DNA from: Acanthacorydalis orientalis
Lineage: Eukaryota; Arthropoda; Insecta; Megaloptera; Corydalidae
Length of the DNA: 64,000 nt
Reading direction: 5' to 3'
Assembly: GCA_034766995.1 (NCBI GenBank)
Contig: CM068322.1
Coordinates: 19,955,745 to 20,019,744, forward strand
A program made the position numbers and the translations under genes. This document shows positions 41,521-52,395 of this stretch, one piece after another (position 1 is the stretch's first letter; each line of letters opens with the position of its first letter). The notes under the pieces were generated by a model. That model saw only the letters and a program-made list of their open reading frames with translations. It was not told the DNA's origin and did no database searches.

Positions 41521-42701
41521 ATAATTATTAGAATATATTATGTGGAAGAGTTTGTAGTTTTTTGAATATTTTTTGAATTGACTTATTGTTTTATTGTTAA
41601 TAAAGAGTGGCGTTATTGTATATTTATAATGAATACTCACAATAGATGCAACATCGTTTTTTTTATTTTGTTTCTAATAATAAACAAAAGAAATTTAATC
41701 TAAGAAGGGCATAACAGAAAAATTAAAAAAGATGGACAAAGCACTGATTTAAGATAAACTCAAATTTCAAAATTTCATCCATATTAGATTGTTATTGTTG
41801 ATATAATTAGAGAATATAACATAAGACTAAATTTTAAATTGTGTTAAATTAAAATTATATGAAAAAATAATTAGACGAGCACAACTTATATATTATATTA
41901 TATTTATTTCATTTTACATTAATAAATCAGAATTCGATGTTATACAATAATTTCTTAAATTAAAATATTAACTAAAAATATTATATTTGGTTTCATGTTC
42001 TTTAGTGATTGACTAAATTCTAGATATAATATGAAAATGGCAATGCGATTTTCTAATTATGTTCTGAATTTAGTTGTACACATAGTCATAGTACAACTTA
42101 CATTTTTACTAACTAAACATCTATAATTGGTTTATAGTAAGACAAATTGTTAATTTATAGTATTTACTCTTGGTAAAATAGTGTTAATTAAATAAAAGAC
42201 AAACTATAATTTTATAAACCAAAATTTTTGATTTTTTTATTCTTTAATATATATTTTCTTAACAAACTTAAAATTAAAATTAATATTAATTATTCATTTA
42301 AAAATTCAACTCGTCCGATCTGTAAACATTTTAAAATTACATCTTATTAAATATAGGTTTAAAGAATAAATTGTATCGATTTTTTTATACTTTTTCATAT
42401 CTCTCGACACACGTTTTCGCTAAGCGTATGAAGTTTCATGTTAGTAAATACTTTTTGCCAACGAAAGTGTATGTGGTGAATGTTTAAGTAATATAAGAAA
42501 AATGTCAATTTTTTACGGTGTCATTTAAAAAAAGTGTCACGTTAAATGGTTCAAATAAGTTAAAAATGTCAAGAACTTTTCGGGAATGATTGAAGAGTAA
42601 TAAATTATTTGATATCATATTTTTTTGTAATATCTATATACTTGATCTTTTATTTAATTTTAAACTATAATAGAAACGATTTAGAAAGTCAATTTTATAC
42701 T

Positions 42702-42732
<31 letters not shown>

Positions 42733-43387
42733 AATTGGAAGCAGCATTATAAATATTCCTGAAACGCTTAAACTTTTATTCAAATTTTTAAAAAATCCTA
42801 GCCCATAACAATAAATAAAAAATGGTAAAATTGTAAAAAAATTCTTGCGTGTGATTATATATGAATGTATGTATGGCTACATATGTCTACATGTGTTCAT
42901 ATATTTGCATATAAAATTTATCAATTAATCACAAATTCAAGTTCATTGAAAATTCAACCAAGGTTAGACGTTCTTAAAATCTGGTTTTAAATTCTCTGCG
43001 TTTTTGAACAATGATCTCGTTGGAAACAAACCGTCCTTGCACTGTCAAGGATCTGTTTTACATCTCTTTGGTGATATTTTAAATGTTAGATTCAGATAAA
43101 ACATATAAATTTTCATTTTATTGCCACTTATATATGCAAAAGAAACAAGTTAAATATAACTTGTTTGAAAGTATAATTTTAAGTAATCTTATTTTTAAAT
43201 AATAGATTTTTACCAAATTCAATATTTATTTTTGTAACATTCATGTGAAAAAATGTAAAAATGTAATTGTAGCCATTTTAAGCACAAATTATATTAATCA
43301 AGTTTGATTTTTAACTAGAGTTAAGTCATTAAAAACATTTTTATTATGCTTTAGCATAAAATTGTAAAGAAATAGTAAAATTGTATT

Positions 43388-43389
<2 letters not shown>

Positions 43390-43454
<65 letters not shown>
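43390..43454. repeat. (TA)n microsatellite, about 65 bp
   Basis: Pure TA run. Confidence 0.95.
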
Positions 43455-43458
<4 letters not shown>

Positions 43459-44625
43459 CAGATTTGCTCTACCATGTTTTGTTCTAACAAGATAAGCGAA
43501 CATATTTACTTCTAGTCTGATTTTATCTGATCAAATATTCCTTGAATAAATCTCCAAATATTTATTTAAATTCTCTTTTGAATGTAAAAAGAATGTTTAG
43601 TAAATATGAATAAACATTTTTAACAAAATATAATTAACAATAAACAAAAATATCATTTCTAAATTAACTTTAAAAAAATAATTTTAATTTCTAGTTTAAA
43701 AAATAACTTTATAGTAATAACGTTTTACATTACATCATTATTTAAATTGAAAATTTTAAAATAATTCGATACAACGTATCTAATAAAATTAAGTTATGCC
43801 ATAATATTGTTTATGTGATAATGATTCTATCATCATTAGAGAAAAGCAGATTTTTCATTCTATCTTACAAAAAGTAATGTAAAAAACACTAATTGTGAAT
43901 TATTGTTCGACTCTTGACTGATTACGACTTGAATGTTGAAATTATAAACTTTTTTATACTTCTTTTGAAATAAGTTTTAATCATTTTTTAGTGTCTGAAA
44001 TTTAATTTTCTGTGAAATTAAATATGTACGATAATGTATGTATACATATATATATATTTGTATGCTTATTTTTAATTACAATATTTTGAATTACTTCTCA
44101 AGAACACTGACATTTCTGTAAATGTGTTTAAATATAATTTGTAGAAAAAAATATTAATTTAAAATATTATTAATTTAATTCTGTTTATAATAATTTTAAT
44201 TCATGTGATCCATATTTTTACGGATAAATATTCTGTATTTATGAAAGAAAACGAGTATATTAATAAGAATATATAATAAATAAATACGTACATGAAAAAT
44301 AAAATATTAATTAATTAGAGTATTTTCCTATATATACGCTTTTGAATAACATATTCATGAAACCTTTAAGAGAACATTTCAATATTTCAAAACTAAATTA
44401 AATTATACTGAATCTTTATCTCCACCTTTTAATATCATTATAAGTGGAATTTAATGTATTTTCGTAATGTGAAATCAATGTTTAATTATTTATTAATAAT
44501 TTCATTTAATCAAATTGCTAGCTCAAAAATAATCTTTTATTAAATATTTATATTTATTGTTGTAATGAAAGTGTTTTTATTATAATTTTTTGTATGTATA
44601 TATATATATATATATATATAAAGCA

Positions 44626-45046
44626 CAGAGCTTAGACAGGAAAAACATGGGCGACTGCACAGGGTGTAAAATTTCGATGGGTGGACAATTTTGAAGGGCA
44701 ACAAATTTTCAAAAGTTAGAAATTTTATTTTCAGTCATAATTTCGATTTACAGGTAGCTAAAATGTGAAATGAAAAATTAAATCTAAAAAAATGTGAAAT
44801 GAAATCTTAAATCTAAATGTAGATTATATCGTCTTTTTACCACATGTCAATTTGCATTTTTCAAATAAATTAAATGAATGGAAAATTTTAAAAATTTTTT
44901 AGTAAAATCATTAATTTTTTTTCTGTTGAAATATTCACAAAATTGCCACCAGTCTTTGATTTCTCTTAATTCATTTGGATAAAATTGGGAGGTGAAGGAG
45001 TGACATTTGATTGGTGTCCAAAAGAGGCACTTGGTGTAAATCCGAC

Positions 45047-45049
<3 letters not shown>
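44626..45049. mobile_element. Possible hAT-like non-autonomous insertion within a TA tract
   Basis: A 424-bp block of mixed composition is bounded on both sides by TA microsatellites (44599-44621 and 45050-45106), as if inserted into one tract. It begins CAGAGCTTAGACAGG and ends CGACCTG. In reverse complement the right end reads CAGGTCGGATTTACACC, reminiscent of hAT ends that start CAGGGCCGGATTTA. Inverted identity is weak, and the expected 8-bp target duplication would be invisible in TA repeats. An internal diverged duplication (AAAATGTGAAATGAAA) lies at about 44760-44818. No transposase coding is present. Confidence 0.35.

Positions 45050-45106
<57 letters not shown>
45050..45106. repeat. 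(TA)n microsatellite, about 57 bp
   Basis: Pure TA run at the right edge of the 424-bp insertion. Confidence 0.95.
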
Positions 45107-45108
<2 letters not shown>

Positions 45109-45589
45109 CTGATTTAAAATCGTAATAATAATAAAAAATATATAATAATAATATTATTAAATAATGAATGAATAACTTATTAGAGAATTTTTTTCATTTT
45201 AAAAATTTTTATATACTTTCAGCTTTTAATTTTTTTTCATTTGGTTATTTTTGCTTCAAATATTTTCGTATCAACTATTTCCAATAATTAGTGGAAAGAT
45301 TGATACTTTTTGATAAAGTAATAAATTTGATAAGTGAATTTCTAATTAAAATTTAAGTCCGATAATTTATTTCGATATGTAATTATAATACATAAATGTA
45401 ATTAATGTAGTCTATTTTGTAATTATTAAGAAGATATCAGTGTTTGGTTGCAGTATTTATAATGGTATTCAAAACATTAGTAAATAATATTGATAAAGTA
45501 TAATAATTAGAAATTGTTTCTCGATTTTTTTAAACACCATTCGTTATCTAGGATCCCATTTACAAAAAAATGATTATTCGCTAAGATTT

Positions 45590-45830
45590 TACATCAAACT
45601 CGATTGTTTCGGACACAATAATAGATGTGCGTTTTACCGCACGGACCAGGAAATTCGCGTTTGACGTGTAATTTAACAGTAATTACACGTGTCCATTATA
45701 TTCAATTCACACCGTTTTAGAAATATGCGTTTACATGCAACGCTAGTACAACAAAAAACAACACCGACTATTTTTAATATTGAATGTTCGTGCACTGTTT
45801 CATTGTTTTAATCACGCTTAATGAGTCCGT
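45590..45830. promoter_or_regulatory. CpG-richer island upstream of the gene, possible regulatory region
   Basis: Contains TGTGCGTTTTACCGCACGG, AATTCGCGTTTGACGTG, ATGCGTTTACATGCAACGC and GTTCGTGCACTG in AT-rich surroundings, 2.4-2.6 kb before the first identified exon. A perfect hairpin with ACGTGT arms lies inside. There is no TATA box or initiator that fixes a start site, so this is a candidate on composition and position only. Confidence 0.3.
45664..45690. repeat. Perfect inverted repeat ACGTGTAATT / AATTACACGT
   Basis: 10-bp arms at 45664-45673 and 45681-45690 with a 7-base spacer (TAACAGT), no mismatch. ACGTG half-sites in inverted order could bind a dimeric bHLH-type or bZIP factor. 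That is inference only. Confidence 0.6.
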
Positions 45831-47446
45831 TTGAAATTAATTTGTTTTTATTGATTTCACGTTAATTTTTTAGTGGTTGTAATTCGGAAACCAGTTGTAA
45901 ACGTATGGAATGAAATTGTGAATAATTTGTTTGACGACAGTGTGAGTAATTAGTAGAACATTAATTTAATCTCTAAATAGCGTGAATTGTTTCAATTAAC
46001 AAATTCGATTTTAGAAGATATTTATTTGTATTCTGTGAAAAAATATTCTTTGATTCGCTCCTCTCATGCAGCAAAAATGTTTTTATTTTTTTCATATTTT
46101 TGATTTAGTTATATTAATAAAAATATTTTTTTGGTTTTGGGAAATCTATAACTCAAATCAATATTTTTAAAATATACTAAAATATTATATTTTTCATTAT
46201 AAAATATACCTTAACTAATTTTGATAACGAAACAAATAATGACATTTTTTCTGAAATTGTAAGGTGGATATGAGAAAATATGTGTTAAAATTTATATAAA
46301 TTATTAATTTTTGAAGAGTGTATTAAAAATTGTTAAAGATATTAAAATTGTTCTACATTTGTCGAAATTGAAAGGAAGTTAGTGTAAAATAAATATAAAT
46401 ATTTTTAGCCATTCTTTAATTTAAATGATCTTTAATTAAAATTTTGTTTTAGTTTGAAAATTGGATAATTATTTATTATTATTTTGATAAATAATTTTCG
46501 ATATATGATTTTTAGATCACTATCAATTAAAGGTTTGATTCAAACTCTTTCAATTTGATAGAATTATTATTTTATGTAATTATCAATCTATTTTCTGATA
46601 TCCTAATCCTATTTGCTAATTGATCTTTTTTGTCTATTCAAATCTTATTTTCTACAGTATAGAGTGACACAGTTATCTCATACTGATATTAATTTCTAAG
46701 AATCATCAGATTGTCCACTAGTATTTAAGTGAGCTTTAGGTTACTTTATAACGTGTAAATATAAAGAAAACTTATTATATTATGACTTATACGAGTATAT
46801 CAGAAATTTCATTGATTAGTTTCAAAATTAGAGCAGCATTATGGATAAATTAATTAGAGTGAAATTATTTTTGTAATAAAACCGTTATAAATGTTATTGT
46901 GGCTTCCATTGGAAATTATGACGCTCTCTGGAAATTGAGGATACTTAACCAGCCCAATAATAAGCCACAGAGCAGGATTAGGAATAAATTTCATAGATGA
47001 TTATTGTCGATCAGCACTTATTTCCTTGCAATATATCTCACCCAATTTAATATTACACTTCTCCTATTATTCTTTCATGAAGACCTGTTTGTCTTTATAA
47101 TAAATTAAAAAAAAATCATTATTATTTTCCTCAATGGACATCGTATTAGGGTTTTTTGTACTGTTTTTACAAAACTGAACTGGCGTTCTTTTAAAATAAA
47201 GTTTAAAATTTTTATGACGATTATATATTTGAATAATTGTAATATTTTATTAATTTCATTGAGTGTACTAAATCTTATGTGTTCTTTTTTTATTTTCTAG
47301 AAAATTAAAAATACTTGTATAAAATTATAATTATGTTAAAAAATTTTTTTTAATGCAATTTAGAGTTTTTCTTTTTATTTGAAGTCAGTTATAAATTAAA
47401 GTTATGAAATTTTAATTATAACAAAATATTTATTTAACTATGAATA

Positions 47447-47482
47447 TATATACACACATATATACGTATATACATATGTATG

Positions 47483-47545
<63 letters not shown>

Positions 47546-47555
47546 ATACATATAC

Positions 47556-47587
<32 letters not shown>

Positions 47588-47599
47588 ACATATATATAC

Positions 47600-47646
<47 letters not shown>

Positions 47647-47659
47647 CATATATAAACAC

Positions 47660-47694
<35 letters not shown>

Positions 47695-47727
47695 AATATA
47701 AATATACATATATATATATATATAAAT

Positions 47728-47782
<55 letters not shown>

Positions 47783-47862
47783 AATATATATATAAATATA
47801 TATAAATATATATATATATGTATATATGTATATATGTATATATGTATATATGTATATATGTA

Positions 47863-47893
<31 letters not shown>
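47447..47893. repeat. Giant compound TA array, about 447 bp
   Basis: TA repeat whose interruptions change along its length. The left third has C (TACATA), the middle has A (TAAATA), and the right end has G as an 8-bp repeat GTATATAT of about seven units. TACATA and TATGTA are reverse complements, so the two flanks can pair with each other. All frames through it are Tyr-Ile artefacts. Confidence 0.9.
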
Positions 47894-47916
47894 TCATACA
47901 CATCTGTATATACACA

Positions 47917-47922
47917 ATGTTT
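47917..47922 (+). other. Candidate proximal first coding exon (Met-Phe)
   Basis: ATGTTT followed by GTGAGT, a consensus splice donor in phase 0. Joined to 48197 it gives [14 protein letters not shown] with a 274-base intron. It lies right after a TA array, which would make an odd 5' leader, and lacks the usual basic residue after Met. A transcript end or RNA read would decide between this and a more distant exon. Confidence 0.25.
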
Positions 47923-48196
47923 GTGAGTGTTATTAAACAAATTAATCCTTATTTATCAACAACTTTATGCGTAAGTTTCAGTAGAAACCTATTTATAATT
48001 GTGACGATATTACTATAGAAACCTATCTTGTGTCAATTTGTCAAAGTCGTGTTTTTCTAGTTCGACGGGATTTCTTCTTAATGTTGATTTATATTCGTGA
48101 TTATCGAACATTGGTAGAAAACCTTAAAGTAAACAATAATGCCTATATACATAAATTAAAATAAATGCCAAGAATATTATAATATTTGTTTTTTAG

Positions 48197-48350
48197 GTCT
48201 TGGCAGTAATTTTGCTGGCAGGATGCAATGCTTCACACAATGCAATGCGCTCAAAGAGACAATCTTCAAATCCCGACAACGACAAAGAAGTCGTTGTAGC
48301 AATCGAGGATCAGGATAAAACACAATATTTAGAACAGAACTTTAATAACA
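48197..48350 (+). CDS. Exon 2: signal-peptide core and RSKR processing site
   Basis: Acceptor TTTTTTAG before 48197; donor GTACGT after 48350; in phase 0, out phase 1. It reads [16 protein letters not shown], the hydrophobic end of a signal peptide with likely cleavage after GCNA, then [12 protein letters not shown] fits the R-x-K-R furin-type site, so a short propeptide may be removed. The rest ([20 protein letters not shown]) is acidic linker. The missing Met codons must be upstream, because the internal Met of the next part would lose the signal. Confidence 0.8.
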
Positions 48351-51347
48351 GTACGTGTTTTTTTATTATAAACATTATTTAAGTTTTTTACATTTTTTAT
48401 GATTGTTCTTAACATAATCTTTAATAACTGGTATTAATTAACAGTAGTAAATGTTTCATCAAAACAACAATACAAATGGGTGTATAAAAGAGATCACCAG
48501 TATAAAAATAATGTATTTGAAATGTTAGATTATATTATTCTAATATCAACTTTATTTATTTCATTTATTTTTCGCGATCAGCTTTTCATATATCAGGAAA
48601 TAATATAATTGATAAGACTTTTATAGTCATGTACGCTCAGATATATTAATCCTAACACACATATACACAATGTGAATGTTATATCAAATGGTAATAAAAA
48701 AGAGTTGGATATGTATTTTGTTCCATTGTAGACGCATACGAATTTGGATACGAAGTCAACCCAGATGGTCAGTTTCATCATGAAACACGAGGCCCAGATG
48801 GTGTAACTTATGGATGTTATGGTCATATTGATTCAAATGGAGAACTTCAGGCAACACATTATGTGGCTGACGGATGGGGATATCGTACAGTAAAACCGAA
48901 CGATAGTGTAGAGATTTTCACAGAACCACACGATGAAAGTCTTTTTCCACCAGACTCTGAACATCACAAACACCATGGACACATTACTCCCTGGAAAGAG
49001 TTATATTTCCCTCCAAGCTGTGGAAATTACCCAGGAGGAATTAGACCAGGAAAGGTATATTAGTATAACGTATGCTTTTATTAATATTATTAATAATTTT
49101 CATTATTTCAAAAAATACAACAATTATTATATATTATTTATACGAATAAAATAGTAGTCGCGTGTGAAAAATTGTTATTATAAATATTAAAAAAAAAATT
49201 TGAATTTATATTTAAAAAATATTTTCAGCCTATAACTCCACCGCCTTCTAAGCCTCCCATAGCAAAACCTCCATTTATTAGTGGATCAAAAGGAGAAAGA
49301 CCAGGAATAATTGGAGGAATCGGTGTAAATATACCAGGTGGAAGCAAACCAATAAGTAGTGGAGGTCAAGTGGGATTTCCTAGTAAACCGGGTACTGTAG
49401 ATCGTCCAGGAATATCAGGTGGTGTCGGTGGATCTGGTGGTTCAGGTGGATTTGGAGGCGGTGATGGACCTGGAGGACCATCGGGACCTGGAGGACCATT
49501 GGGACCTGGAGGACCATTGGGATCTGGAGGAGGGTTTGGTCCAGAAGGAAAACCTGGATTTCCTGGTAGACCAGGTGAATTTGGGAAACCAGGCCAACCT
49601 GGCAGACCAGGCAGCACTGGCGGTCCTGGAAAACCAGGAGTAGGTGGTGGACATGGACAGGGATCAGGACAGGGACCATCTGGAATTGGAGGTGGTTTTG
49701 GACCAGGCAGTGGATCGAACCAAGGACCGGGTGGATCTGGAGGAGGATTCGGTCCAGGTGGTGGATTAGGTCAAGGACCATCAGGCCCTGGTGGTGGTTT
49801 TGGTCCAGGTGGAGGATCAGGTCAAAGACCATCAGGAGAAAAACCTGGTCCTACTGGTGGATTTGGTGATAATGGTGGACCAGGAGGATTTGGTAAACCA
49901 GGAACTCCAGGTAGACCAGGTGGAATTGGTAAACCAGGCCAACCTGGTAGACCAGGTGACCATGGTAGGCCCGGAAAACCAGGAGTGGGTGGTGGACATG
50001 GAGATGGATCAGGACAAGGACCTTCTGGAAATGGAGGAGGTTTTGGACCGGGTAGTGGATCTAATCAAGGACCATTTGGTCCTGGAGGTGGATTTGGTTC
50101 AGGCGATGGAACAGGACAAGGACCAATAGGCACAGGGAGTGGTTTTGGTCCAGGAGGTGGATCTAGTCAAGGTCCATCAGGAATCGGAGGAGGTTTTGGT
50201 CCAGGTGGTGGATCTAGTCTAGGTCCATCAGGAATCGGAGGAGGTTTTGGTCCAGGAGGTGGTTCGAGTCAAGGTCCATCAGGAATCGGAAGTGGTTTTG
50301 GTCCAGGAGGTGGTTCAATTCAGGGTCCATCAGGAATCGGAGGTGGTTTTGGTCCAGGAGGTGGTTCAAGTCAAGGTCCATCAGGAACTGGAGGCGGTTA
50401 TCGCCCAGGTGGTGGATCAAATCAAGGACCAATAGGAGTTGGAGGAGGTTTTGGACCAGGTGGTGGAGATGGTCAAGGGCCGTTAGGAATTGGAAACGGT
50501 CCTGGCAGTGGATCAGGGCAATATAGACCACAAGGACAACCAGGTGGATCAAGTGGTTCAGAGCGACCAACTACAGGTGGTGTAGGTGGTCCTGGTGGAG
50601 TTAATCGACCAGGTATTCTTATCAAATTCAAGTCTACGGCTGATGTAGGCCGTTATTATTAATTGAATATTTTTGAGAATGCATACATTTTTTTAGGAGG
50701 AGATACTGGAGTATCTAGTGGACCAAGTCACCCTGGTGGTTTTGGAGGAGGATTTGGTCAAAGACCATCTGGAACGGGAACTGGTTTTGGCCCTGGTGGT
50801 TCAAGTGAAATTGGTGGTCCTGGAAGGCCTAATCGACCTGGAATAGTTGTAAAACCTACTCAACGACCAACGGGAAGTGGTTTAGATCAAGGAGGACAAG
50901 GAGATCTTGGTGGTCCAGGTAAACCTAGTATAGGGCCATCACAAGGACCAGTTGGTCCAGGTCAGGGATTTGAATCTAGTACTGGAACTAATCATGGATC
51001 TTATGGACCTGGTATAGGAGGTGGATTAGGTTTTGGTGGAAATGGAGGTCCAGGAGGACATGGGGGTCCTGGCGGGCAAGGTGGGCCAGCGGTTGGAATT
51101 GGCGTAGGAGTTGGTACAGGTCCGATTCGCCCTGGAACCATCCCTGGGGTAGGAACACCAGGTTTTGGTGGTGGTATTGGTTTTGGACCTGGTGGATCCG
51201 GAGAAGCAGGAGGACCAGGGAGGCCAGGAGGACAAGGTACAATTTTTGAGAACCATTAAAATATAAATTTTGTTGGTATATTCCAGTAAATAATATTAAT
51301 ACATTCTAATTCTATTTATTAGCATATTTTAACTTTTATGAGGAATA

Positions 51348-51405
<58 letters not shown>

Positions 51406-52353
51406 GTATATATTTAATTAAACATCAATAATATTAGGATCTGGGAAACCAGGACGGCCTAGTGGTCCGAATGTACCTAGTAGACCAACTGGTCAAGGAG
51501 GAAATGGAGGTAATGGAGGAAATGATATTTTTTACTAAATAATAAATAAATATTTTTATGAGTTCTAAAAATGTTCTTGTATTTTATTTAATATAATTCA
51601 GAATGTAATATAAACGATAATTTCTGATAACAATTAATTTTTATGTTAAATTCTGATAACATTAAATTTAATGATATCTTAATTGTTATAATAATAAAAT
51701 ATTTAATTATTATATTATTTGTATTTTAGTACCACAATTATGAATTAATTTTAACAAGTTTAAAATTTTCGCGTTAGTAAAATCTTTTCCAAATTAATAT
51801 TTTCAAATTTAAAAATTAGGAGATAAATATATATATATATATTTTCTGTCAAGTACAAAATAAATTTTATTATGGAATAGTATAGACAGAAAGTGATATA
51901 TTATTTGGTTAAATGAAATTGTGTTTAGGTGTAGGAGTTCCAGGTTCAGAAGGACAAGAAACGTTCATTCCATCTTCAGGATTACCATTGACTCCTGCTC
52001 CTGAAGGTGTACCACCTGGTGGTAGCAATGGTCCAAATGGACCAGGAGGGTTTGGAGGACAGCCAGGTAGACCAGGTAAGGAGACTATTTATTATTTGAC
52101 GATTTAATTATTGTAAATACTGTATTATCTGTTCGGTTTACTAGGGTTTATGCTTTATTGTTATTAAACTTTTATTATATAGTTTCAAAATAAGATTTAC
52201 ATATAGACACACATACACACCTATATAGTGTAATAAGTGGTTATTTTATATGGAAAATTATTGAAGGTCAATCAAACGGACCTTTTGGACCAGGAGGAAT
52301 CGGTGGTCAACCAGGAAGTACGGGATCAGTATCAGGAGGTAATGAACATATAT

Positions 52354-52395
<42 letters not shown>

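Larger units (their letters stand above)
37076..44625. other. AT-rich gene-free DNA
   Basis: No supportable gene. TA tracts lie at about 37076-37103, 37637-37664, 39057-39134 (broken), 39774-39797, 40440-40566 (broken), 42709-42732, 43390-43454 and 44599-44621. A TC run (41341-41353) leads into a short TA tract. A 62-codon minus-strand frame at 37964-38152 lies in slightly GC-richer DNA but has no recognisable domain or splice context. One ATGAAA|GTAACT at 38529 is listed as a first-exon candidate for the gene downstream. Confidence 0.7.
45107..48196. other. Upstream flank or first-intron region of the large cuticle-type gene
   Basis: No long open frame. It contains a CpG-richer island (about 45590-45830), the compound TA array at 47447-47893, and a possible mini first exon at 47917. 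The DNA near 46890-47040 is slightly GC-richer but unassigned. Because the exon at 48197 starts inside the signal peptide, this stretch is probably intron 1 plus, possibly, the promoter. Confidence 0.5.

Noticed and set aside
47430..47940. Minus-strand 161-168-codon Tyr-Ile-rich frames
   Set aside because: Pure translation of the TA array; no real protein.
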